Assembly: GCA_903928755.1 (NCBI GenBank)
Contig: CAIYSH010000053.1
Coordinates: 1 to 5,873 of the forward strand
Length of the DNA: 5,873 nucleotides
Reading direction: 5' to 3'
Source: an uncultured Alphaproteobacteria bacterium
Lineage (GTDB): Bacteria; Pseudomonadota; Alphaproteobacteria; Caulobacterales; Caulobacteraceae
The notes below the pieces were generated by a model. It had not been told where the DNA came from and did not search any database. It was given only the letters and a program-made list of their open reading frames with translations. The translations under genes were made by a program, and so were the position numbers. This document shows positions 1-5,705 of this stretch, one piece after another; the stretch's first letter is position 1, and every line of letters begins with the position of its first letter.

Positions 1-1872
1 AAGTTGGCGGCCGCTTCGGTCGTTCACCGCAGCGCCGACCTCAACGAACTGAACCGGGCGATCTATACCCCCTGCGACGTCTGTGCCGCCGATGGTGCAC
101 CAAAGGCCCCGAGCTGGTCCATCAAGGCCGATCAGGTGGTCCAGGACCATGCCCACCAGGTCGTCTACTACAAGAACGCGACCATCCAGATTCTCGGGAT
201 TCCGGTTCTCTATCTTCCGGTTTTCTGGCATCCGGATCCACAAGCCGTCAGAAAATCAGGCCTGCTGCCTCCCAATTACGGTTTGTCGAACCGCCGGGGT
301 TTTTCCTATGAACAACCCTATGTCCAGGTCCTGACACCGTCTTCAGATCTGACGGTAAGCCCCCAATTAAACACGAAAATCAATCCGCTTCTAAACGCTC
401 GGTACCGACAGCGTTTCAATTCCGGGGCTGTGGACGCACGGTTCGGATACACCCACGACACGGACTTCGACGGTAAAGGCAAGGGCTTCGGCGCAAATAC
501 GTCCAGAAGCTATGTCCTGGCGTCCGGAGCCTTTGCGCTGACAGAAAACTGGCGGTGGGGCTTCAGCGCTGAACGCACGTCCGACAAGCTCATATTCGAC
601 AAGTATGACATCGGGGACGTCTATGTTGCCCGGGGACCTTATGTCGCGGATGACCGGCGGCTGATTTCACAGGTCTATGCGACCCGCCAGGATCCGAAAT
701 CCTGGTTTTCTGTCGCCGCATTCTCAATCCAGGGGCTGAGGCCCGGCGACAGCGATCGCACCTTCCCGATCGTTGCGCCCCTGATCGAATCCCGCTGGGA
801 ACCGGATCAGAGCCTGCTCGGCGGCCGACTGCGCCTTCTGGGATCTGCCGTTGCCCTGACACGGGATCAATCCTCTGACTCTCCGGCCCTCAATCTCCCC
901 GGACTGGACAGTCGTCGCGCCTCAGGAGAAGCAGACTGGCAGGCGACGCTGATCACCCCGACAGGCCTGCGAATCGTTCCGTTCGCAAATGCGCGATTTG
1001 ATGCCTATAATCTCAATGATTTGAATGGAATACGGGGAAAATCTAACAGTATTGCCAGGGGGCTTGTGACAGCGGGTGCAGACGTCAGCCTGCCCTTCGC
1101 CCGGCGGTTTGACACCTCTACGGTGATTATCGAGCCCGTCGGCCAGATCGTGATTTCGCCCCGCGTGCGACAGATCGAGGTCGGTAAGAGCTCATCGGGT
1201 CTGCCTGTCTATCTGAACGAAGATTCCATCGCCTTCGAGTTCGACGAAACGAATCTGTTCAGGGCGGACAAGTTTCCAGGACACGATCTCTATGAGGATG
1301 GGTTGAGGGCAAACCTCGGGGGCCGCGCAATCGTCCTCTGGGACGACGGCAGGAGGGCAAACCTCCTGATCGGTCGCAGCTACCGGAATTCCGACAATGC
1401 CAACTTCTCCACGACCAGCGGCCTGACAAAAAAGGCCTCGGACTGGATCGTCGCCGCCGACGCACAGCCCATGACCGGCGTCTCATTCTTCACCCGCGCC
1501 CGGCTGGACAGTGACCGACTTGCCCTCCAGCGGGCTGAGGCCGGTGCCAATGTCAGCCTGAAGCGTGGCAGTGGATATTTCCGTTATCTCAGGGACGTTT
1601 CCGGGCCCACGGGGCTGAAAACAGAAAACGTCGATCTGGGGGGAGAAGTTTTTGTCAATAAAAACTGGGGCATTTCGGCCTATGGCAATCGCGACCTCGC
1701 ACAGAACGCATGGCTTATCCGGGACCTAGGCATTGTCTACCGGGATGAATGCACGCGCGTCGACATCATTTACCGCCGCGAAGATGTCGTGGTCGGGCGA
1801 CTTGGCAAATCAGAGTCCATTGCCGTGCGCCTCACCCTCGCCACATTGGGCGGGCCGATATATGCTAACTGA
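1..1872 (+). CDS. lptD: LPS-assembly outer-membrane protein LptD, 3' part (partial)
   Basis: LptD is the outer-membrane beta-barrel that, with lipoprotein LptE, inserts lipopolysaccharide into the outer leaflet. The reading frame is already open at base 1, so the TTG at position 4 is very unlikely to be the start. The signal peptide and most of the periplasmic jellyroll lie before the window. About 622 residues are visible, against nearly 800 for E. coli LptD. Counting from the codon at position 4, a CxxC pair (YTPCDVC, Cys24 and Cys27) is followed by the end of the jellyroll (residues about 30-75, with ILGIPVLYLPVFWHPDP). The barrel follows, starting at the LptD-typical stretch SGLLPPNYGLSNRRGFSYEQP, full of alternating polar/aromatic strands. 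A single C-terminal cysteine, Cys583 (YRDECTRVDIIYRRE), sits where E. coli has the adjacent pair used for disulfides to the N-terminal domain. The stop is TGA at 1870-1872. surA follows after 61 nt, fitting the known lptD-surA order. Family assignment is confident. Confidence 0.95.
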   Translation, partial: KLAAASVVHRSADLNELNRAIYTPCDVCAADGAPKAPSWSIKADQVVQDHAHQVVYYKNATIQILGIPVLYLPVFWHPDPQAVRKSGLLPPNYGLSNRRGFSYEQPYVQVLTPSSDLTVSPQLNTKINPLLNARYRQRFNSGAVDARFGYTHDTDFDGKGKGFGANTSRSYVLASGAFALTENWRWGFSAERTSDKLIFDKYDIGDVYVARGPYVADDRRLISQVYATRQDPKSWFSVAAFSIQGLRPGDSDRTFPIVAPLIESRWEPDQSLLGGRLRLLGSAVALTRDQSSDSPALNLPGLDSRRASGEADWQATLITPTGLRIVPFANARFDAYNLNDLNGIRGKSNSIARGLVTAGADVSLPFARRFDTSTVIIEPVGQIVISPRVRQIEVGKSSSGLPVYLNEDSIAFEFDETNLFRADKFPGHDLYEDGLRANLGGRAIVLWDDGRRANLLIGRSYRNSDNANFSTTSGLTKKASDWIVAADAQPMTGVSFFTRARLDSDRLALQRAEAGANVSLKRGSGYFRYLRDVSGPTGLKTENVDLGGEVFVNKNWGISAYGNRDLAQNAWLIRDLGIVYRDECTRVDIIYRREDVVVGRLGKSESIAVRLTLATLGGPIYAN

Positions 1873-1915
1873 CTGAACTGATCTTGAGCGTGCGCGCGTC
1901 GCCGCGCCCCGCTTT

Positions 1916-1921
1916 GAAGGA
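1916..1921 (+). promoter_or_regulatory. Ribosome binding site that decides the surA start
   Basis: GAAGGA at 1916-1921 is the only purine-rich Shine-Dalgarno-like stretch before surA. It directly abuts the first in-frame ATG (1922), leaving no spacer, but lies 12 nt before the second ATG (1934). The second ATG also begins a classic signal peptide (MKTSTKVTGQWARG...). I therefore prefer 1934, although a 12-nt spacer is on the long side. Confidence 0.5.
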
Positions 1922-1933
1922 ATGCACCACCCC

Positions 1934-3265
1934 ATGAAGACATCGACGAAGGTCACGGGCCAATGGGCACGCGGCGCGGTCATAGCGGCCGTCATGGGTC
2001 TGGCACCGGCTGCATTTTCGCAAGCCCTGCCAGCCCCCGCAGAACAACCGCCAGCGGCCCCTCCCCCAGCGTCGGCATCCGTGGCCGCGATCGTGAATGA
2101 CGAAATCATATCGACCTACGACCTGTCGCAGAGAATGCGTCTGCTCATCGCGACCAGCGGCGTACAACCCACTGAGCAGACCCTTCCGCAATTCCAGAGG
2201 GAAGCCCTGATCAGTCTGGTGGATGAGCGCCTTCAGCTTCATGAGCTCCGTCGGGTCGAGAAGGAGCAGAAGATGGATCTGGTGGCCACCGATCCCGAGA
2301 TCAATGACGAGATCGCGGACATGGCCAAGCAGAACCGCATGACGGAGGAACAGTTCACCGCCCAGATGACGTCACAGGGCATCGGGATCGAAACGCTTCG
2401 GCAGCAGTTGCGGGCCCAGGTCAGCTGGCAGCGCTGGATCCGCGGTCGATATGGCTCACGCTTGCGGATCGGCGACGATCAGATCAATGCCCAGCTGCAA
2501 CACATCCAGGCTTCCGCCTCGAAACCCCAATACCAGATTGCGGAAGTCTTCCTCGACGCCAACCGGGTTGGCGGCATGGAGACCGCCCTGTCGGGTGCCA
2601 CGCAGTTGATTACGCAGTTACAACAGGGAGCCCCCTTCCAGTCGGTCGCCCGGCAATTCTCGGCGTCTGCCTCTGCAGCCATCGGTGGTCAGGTCGGCTG
2701 GATTGCCTCTGGCGAAATGCCGTCAGAGGTTGAGACGGCGATGGAACAGATGCGACCAGGTCAGCTTTCAAAGCCCATCCAGGTGCATGATGGCGTCTAC
2801 ATCATCTATCTCCAGGACAAACGGGCCGGAGCCAGCGCGGCTCTGGTCAGCCTGAAACAGGCCGCCATCGCCTTGCCGCAATCGGCAAGCCCGGCTGATC
2901 TCGAGACTGCAAGAACCCGGCTTCTGACCCTCAAGGCCCAGATCAAGGGATGCGAGGATCTGGAGGCAAAAGCATCCAAAGTGGCCGGTGTCGTCGCCGG
3001 GGATCTTGGCGAGGCTGAGATCAAGGACCTCGCGCCCGCCTTCCGGGAGGCCGCGGAAACCCTTCAGGTCGGGCAGATTTCCGATCCGATCCGGACAGCG
3101 GCAGGGCTGCATATTCTCGGTATCTGCGGGAAGCGATCGGGGGGCGATGATGAGTCCCAGAGCCGCGAGCAGATCGAGAACCGGCTTTTCGGGCAGCAAC
3201 TGAGCATGATCGCGCGGCGTTACATGCGTGACCTCAGGAACTCCGCGACGATCGAGACCCGGTAA
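1934..3265 (+). CDS. surA: Periplasmic chaperone/peptidyl-prolyl isomerase SurA
   Basis: SurA escorts unfolded outer-membrane proteins across the periplasm to the BAM complex and carries parvulin-type prolyl isomerase domains. From ATG 1934 the protein has 443 residues (E. coli 428); an in-frame ATG at 1922 would add four (MHHP). A Sec signal peptide spans residues 1-31, with probable cleavage after SQA. A Pro/Ala-rich linker (about 32-48) follows. The N-terminal chaperone domain begins at about 50 (SVAAIVNDEIISTYDL) and runs to about 180. The first parvulin domain spans about 198-297 (QYQIAEVFLDA, GGQVGWIASGEMPSEVE, PIQVHDGVYIIYL). A second, more divergent one spans about 301-399 (GDLGEAEIKDLAPAFREA, SDPIRTAAGLHILGICG), and a C-terminal helix closes the chaperone module. 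The only two cysteines, Cys340 and Cys398, both lie in or just before the second parvulin domain. The gene sits between lptD, whose product is a SurA client in E. coli, and pdxA, which starts 14 nt after the TAA stop. Identification is confident; only the exact start is uncertain. Confidence 0.94.
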   Translation: MKTSTKVTGQWARGAVIAAVMGLAPAAFSQALPAPAEQPPAAPPPASASVAAIVNDEIISTYDLSQRMRLLIATSGVQPTEQTLPQFQREALISLVDERLQLHELRRVEKEQKMDLVATDPEINDEIADMAKQNRMTEEQFTAQMTSQGIGIETLRQQLRAQVSWQRWIRGRYGSRLRIGDDQINAQLQHIQASASKPQYQIAEVFLDANRVGGMETALSGATQLITQLQQGAPFQSVARQFSASASAAIGGQVGWIASGEMPSEVETAMEQMRPGQLSKPIQVHDGVYIIYLQDKRAGASAALVSLKQAAIALPQSASPADLETARTRLLTLKAQIKGCEDLEAKASKVAGVVAGDLGEAEIKDLAPAFREAAETLQVGQISDPIRTAAGLHILGICGKRSGGDDESQSREQIENRLFGQQLSMIARRYMRDLRNSATIETR

Positions 3266-3268
3266 GGT

Positions 3269-3292
3269 CAGGACAGCCCTTGCCCTGTCCTG
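3269..3292 (+). promoter_or_regulatory. Hairpin over the pdxA ribosome binding site and start
   Basis: A perfect 8-bp inverted repeat is present: CAGGACAG at 3269-3276 and CTGTCCTG at 3285-3292, separated by the 8-nt loop CCCTTGCC. The putative pdxA Shine-Dalgarno AGGA (3270-3273) lies inside the left arm. The TTG start (3280-3282) lies in the loop. The surA stop codon ends at 3265, three bases before the stem, so a ribosome finishing surA would cover or melt it. It has no T-tract and is not a terminator. A role in coupling pdxA translation to surA is inference. Confidence 0.45.
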
Positions 3293-4278
3293 CGCCCCTG
3301 ATTGTTTCTTTGGGTGATCCCGCAGGCATCGGCCCCGAAATCATCGGGCAGGCCTGGGACTCCCTGCGCCATGACGGCCCCGTCTTTGCCGTCGCGGGAG
3401 ACTCTGACCTGCTGGAGTGCCTCGGGTTCCCGGTCCGGGTTCTGACCGATATCGGCGAGGCGCTTGATGTCTTTCCGACATCGTTGCCCGTTCTGCACAG
3501 CCCGGTCGGCACGAAGGTATCGGCGGGAAAACCTGACCCTTCAGCGGCCCCAGCCATCATAGGATGGATACGCGACGCAACCCTGCTCTGCCTGAGCGGG
3601 AAGGCAGCAGGCCTTGTCACCGCACCGATCGCCAAGGCCAACCTCTACAGCGCCGGCTTCGCCTACCCTGGTCACACTGAGTATCTCGGCTTCCTGACGT
3701 CGCAGGCACCCTATGAGGGCGCGCGCGGCCCCGTCATGATGCTGGCGGTAGAAGGGCTCCGGACAACCCTGGTGACCATCCACCAGCCGCTGGCTGATGT
3801 TCCTGCATCCCTGTCCCGGGACAGGATCATTCATGCAGGCCTTGTCACGGCCCAGGCCCTGAAACGCGATTTCGGCATTTCCAATCCGAGGATCGCCGTG
3901 GCAGGGCTAAATCCCCATGCAGGGGAAAATGGCACGATTGGCCGGGAGGAAATCGATTTGATCGCACCCGCCATAGCACACCTGAAAACCCTGGGCGTAA
4001 ACGCTTCCGGCCCTTATCCAGCAGACAGCCTATTCACGACAGACCATCGCCAGACCTATGATGCCGCCGTTTGCATGTATCATGATCAAGCCCTTATACC
4101 TGTGAAAATGCTGGATTTCTGGGGCGGTGTTAATGTCAGCCTCGGCTTGCCGGTGGTAAGGACATCGCCAGATCACGGTACGGCTTTCAACATTGCTGGA
4201 ACCGGCACGGCGCGGCCCGCCAGCATGATCGCTGCGATCCGAATGGCGCGGGCCATAGCTGACTGCAGATCCAGGTGA
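3280..4278 (+). CDS. pdxA: 4-hydroxythreonine-4-phosphate dehydrogenase PdxA
   Basis: PdxA is the cytoplasmic NAD- and metal-dependent enzyme that oxidises 4-phosphohydroxy-L-threonine; the product loses CO2 to give 3-amino-2-oxopropyl phosphate, which PdxJ uses to build pyridoxine phosphate. The 332-residue product matches the family length (E. coli 329). Visible motifs, numbered from TTG 3280, are GDPAGIGPEI (12-21), TAPIAK (114-119), PGHTEYLGF with His132, TIHQPLADVP with His168, GLNPHAGENG with His213 and MYHDQALIPVK with His268. The last three histidines correspond to the E. coli metal ligands His166, His211 and His266. The NAD-side C-terminus VVRTSPDHGTAFNIAGTGTA is intact. The start is TTG, with AGGA 6 nt upstream; no ATG or GTG is available before the GDPAGIGPEI motif. 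The next in-frame TTG (3310) would cut into that motif. The start is enclosed in a hairpin. The stop TGA (4276-4278) overlaps the alternative GTG start of rsmA. Confidence 0.96.
   Translation: MPCPAPLIVSLGDPAGIGPEIIGQAWDSLRHDGPVFAVAGDSDLLECLGFPVRVLTDIGEALDVFPTSLPVLHSPVGTKVSAGKPDPSAAPAIIGWIRDATLLCLSGKAAGLVTAPIAKANLYSAGFAYPGHTEYLGFLTSQAPYEGARGPVMMLAVEGLRTTLVTIHQPLADVPASLSRDRIIHAGLVTAQALKRDFGISNPRIAVAGLNPHAGENGTIGREEIDLIAPAIAHLKTLGVNASGPYPADSLFTTDHRQTYDAAVCMYHDQALIPVKMLDFWGGVNVSLGLPVVRTSPDHGTAFNIAGTGTARPASMIAAIRMARAIADCRSR
4273..4278 (+). promoter_or_regulatory. Ribosome binding site that decides the rsmA start
   Basis: AGGTGA at 4273-4278 lies 5 nt before ATG 4284 and overlaps the pdxA stop codon. 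The competing in-frame GTG at 4275 lies inside this element and has no good Shine-Dalgarno of its own. This favours ATG 4284, with translation of rsmA coupled to the end of pdxA. Confidence 0.5.
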
Positions 4279-4283
4279 CCGGC

Positions 4284-5108
4284 ATGGAGAGCCTGCCTCC
4301 CCTCCGTGACAGTCTTGCTGCCCATGGTCTGATTGCCAACAAGGGATTCGGACAGCACTTCCTTCTGGACCTGAACATTACGCGCAAGATCGCCAAGCTT
4401 GCCGATCTCACGCCGGATCTGACCGTGCTGGAGATCGGACCTGGCCCCGGGGGACTGACCCGTGCCCTGCTGGAAACCGGCACAAGGGTCATTGCCGTGG
4501 AAAAAGACATCCGCTTCAAACCCTTGCTGGAAGATCTTGCGGCGACGGCAGATGGACGCCTGACCCTGGTCTTCGATGACGCCCTGAAGGTAGATGAAAC
4601 CCACCTGCTGCAAGGCCGACCTGCAGCCATAGTTTCCAACCTGCCCTACAATGTCGGCACAGCCCTGCTGATCAAATGGCTGACAGGGCCATTCCGGCCA
4701 GAGAGCCTGACACTGATGTTTCAGCGTGAGGTCGTGGATCGCATCACCGCTGGCGAAAATGATGAGGCCTACGGACGCCTGGCTGTCCTGACCGCGGCAA
4801 CGGCCTCGGCCCGCAAGGTGATGGATGTGCCCGCCCAGGCCTTTACGCCGCCCCCCAAGGTCACCTCTGCCGTGGTCCGACTGGTGCCCTCATCCTCGCC
4901 GCTCCCCGAGGACCTGCTGGACGCTCTCCAGAAGGTGACGGCAGCGGCATTCGGTCAAAGACGAAAAATGCTGAGGTCCAGCCTCAAGGTGCTGGGCGGT
5001 GAAAATCTCTGTCAATCGGCGGGACTGTCAGCAGACCGCCGCGCCGAAACCGTCGATCTGGACGGTTTCCTCAGTCTTGCAAGAGCCCTGCTGGCAAGGA
5101 CGGCATAG
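4284..5108 (+). CDS. rsmA: 16S rRNA (adenine1518/1519-N6)-dimethyltransferase RsmA (KsgA)
   Basis: RsmA uses S-adenosylmethionine to dimethylate two adjacent adenines in the 3'-terminal hairpin of 16S rRNA, a late quality step in 30S assembly; loss gives kasugamycin resistance in E. coli. From ATG 4284 it has 274 residues, matching the family. Motifs in order are GFGQHFLLDLN (21-31, the N-terminal signature), VLEIGPGPGGLTRALLE (48-64, SAM motif I), VIAVEKD (69-75, motif II), DDALKVD (98-104), SNLPYNVGTALLIKWL (118-133, catalytic motif IV with NLPY at 119-122), QREVVDRITA (147-156) and FGQRRKMLRSSLK (223-235) in the C-terminal RNA-binding part. An in-frame GTG at 4275 would add three residues and overlap the pdxA stop, but ATG 4284 has the better ribosome site. 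It is the last gene of the lptD-surA-pdxA-rsmA run, and its final 38 nt are antisense to the end of the convergent SRPBCC gene. No apaG/apaH follow as they do in enterics. Confidence 0.96.
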   Translation: MESLPPLRDSLAAHGLIANKGFGQHFLLDLNITRKIAKLADLTPDLTVLEIGPGPGGLTRALLETGTRVIAVEKDIRFKPLLEDLAATADGRLTLVFDDALKVDETHLLQGRPAAIVSNLPYNVGTALLIKWLTGPFRPESLTLMFQREVVDRITAGENDEAYGRLAVLTAATASARKVMDVPAQAFTPPPKVTSAVVRLVPSSSPLPEDLLDALQKVTAAAFGQRRKMLRSSLKVLGGENLCQSAGLSADRRAETVDLDGFLSLARALLARTA

Positions 5109-5532
5109 CCAGCCGCCGGGCCAGGGCCTGATTTACGGCCTGGTAGTGCGGTACGAAATCCCGCTCAAGCCGGGCGCGCGTGAGGAACAGGGGGATCAAG
5201 CCCTCCAGGTCCTCGCCATGGAGCAGCCTGACCCCCTGCCCTTCTGGCCGGATTTCGAAATGGTGTCGCCCCTTGAAAAGCAGCGGTATCGAACCCGACC
5301 AGGCCAGTGCCCTTCCGGGTTCAAATGTGGTGATGGTGACGGTCTGGCTGATGGTTCTCCCGGGCAGAGCCGGATTCAGAAAGGTCATGGGGATCCTGGC
5401 ACCAAGGGCCGACCTTCCCGTGGCCTCGATGTTCAGGGGGTTCCATTCCGAATAGCGATCAAAGTCGGAGAGGATGTCCCAGACCGTGGATGCCGGGTGC
5501 TCGAGGAAAATTTCCGTTCGGATGTAAGCCAT
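5071..5532 (-). CDS. SRPBCC-fold (START/polyketide-cyclase-like) protein
   Basis: A 153-residue protein on the minus strand resembles the broad SRPBCC superfamily, helix-grip proteins with a deep hydrophobic cavity that bind small lipophilic ligands. The N-terminus is typical: a first strand (YIRTEIFLEHPASTVWDIL, 3-21) leading into DFDRYSEWNPLNIEATG (23-39). GARIPMTFLNP (44-54), EPGRALAWSGSIP (71-83), LFKGRHHFEIRPEGQGVRLLHGED as alternating strands (85-108) and a long C-terminal helix (about 118-142) follow. No signal peptide is seen, so it is probably cytoplasmic. Its ligand and role cannot be told from sequence; similar single-domain proteins are usually annotated only as SRPBCC domain-containing. 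ATG at 5530-5532 fits the domain start, though its Shine-Dalgarno is weak. It converges on rsmA, sharing 38 nt at the 3' ends, and is divergent from the lipoprotein gene across a spacer with a CRP-like palindrome centred about 55 nt before its start. Confidence 0.85.
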   Translation of the reverse strand: MAYIRTEIFLEHPASTVWDILSDFDRYSEWNPLNIEATGRSALGARIPMTFLNPALPGRTISQTVTITTFEPGRALAWSGSIPLLFKGRHHFEIRPEGQGVRLLHGEDLEGLIPLFLTRARLERDFVPHYQAVNQALARRLAMPSLPAGLLQD

Positions 5533-5579
5533 CCGAGATGTTTATCACGTGGCACCTCAACTGCCAGCCGGACTGCAGA

Positions 5580-5595
5580 TGTGACCCACCTCACG
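5580..5595. promoter_or_regulatory. CRP/FNR-family-like operator palindrome
   Basis: The sequence TGTGACCCACCTCACG reads TGTGA-N6-TCACg. It matches nine of the ten core positions of the E. coli CRP consensus TGTGA-N6-TCACA, and is preceded by an A and followed by AAA. It lies in the divergent spacer, about 48 nt from the SRPBCC start codon and about 110 nt from the lipoprotein start codon, so it could act on either gene. The match is visible in the sequence; that a CRP-family regulator binds it is inference. Confidence 0.4.
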
Positions 5596-5600
5596 AAAGC

Positions 5601-5628
5601 TTGATCATCGCTCAGGCACACCATAAGA
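5601..5628 (+). promoter_or_regulatory. Weak promoter candidate for the lipoprotein gene
   Basis: TTGATC (5601-5606) resembles a -35 box, with ATAAGA (5623-5628) as a poor -10 after a 16-nt spacer. It sits just downstream of the CRP-like palindrome and about 77 nt before the lipoprotein ATG. The -10 match is weak and alphaproteobacterial promoters vary, so this is only a suggestion. Confidence 0.18.
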
Positions 5629-5705
5629 CTGTCACATGTCCATCGGCTGATTCCGGCACCGTCGTGGTTCCGGGACCCATCACGGACACATCGGGAGAGA
5701 AACAA

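Larger units (their letters stand above)
5533..5705. other. Divergent intergenic spacer
   Basis: This 173-nt gap lies between the divergent starts of the SRPBCC gene and the lipoprotein gene and must carry the promoters of both. It holds a CRP-type palindrome (5580-5595), a weak plus-strand promoter candidate (5601-5628) and a clear Shine-Dalgarno, GGGAGAG (5693-5699), 6 nt before the lipoprotein ATG. I see no small gene or RNA structure in it. Confidence 0.7.

Noticed and set aside
4..6. TTG at position 4 as the lptD start
   Set aside because: The frame is open to base 1, and the signal peptide and most of the jellyroll are missing, so the gene must begin before the window.
1894..1907. GCGCG-TCGC-CGCGC hairpin between lptD and surA
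   Set aside because: Only a 5-bp stem followed by a mere TTT; too weak for a terminator and expected in GC-rich DNA.
1810..2242. Minus-strand frames over the lptD/surA junction
   Set aside because: Composition is that of antisense signal-peptide and Pro/Ala codons; no domain, and they cover the surA start.
4173..4639. Two long minus-strand frames (146 and 150 aa) across the pdxA/rsmA junction
   Set aside because: They lie antisense to two confidently identified genes, overlap each other in different frames and show no recognisable domain; GC-rich DNA commonly gives such shadows.
5121..5143. CCAGGGCC / GGCCTGG inverted repeat just after rsmA as a terminator
   Set aside because: It has a bulged G, no following T-tract, and lies inside the SRPBCC coding sequence, where it encodes conserved-looking helix residues.
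5546..5551. CACGTG palindrome upstream of the SRPBCC gene
   Set aside because: A six-base palindrome is common by chance and matches no bacterial operator I can name.
4999..5604. Plus-strand 201-aa frame spanning the rsmA end and SRPBCC gene
   Set aside because: Its sequence is the out-of-frame rsmA end plus the reverse of the SRPBCC gene, rich in Gly, Arg and Pro with no fold-like pattern; the minus-strand SRPBCC protein is far more convincing.
5664..5683. Imperfect inverted repeat GTGGTTCC...ATCAC in the lipoprotein leader
   Set aside because: Central mismatches leave only short paired runs; not convincing as an operator or RNA hairpin.
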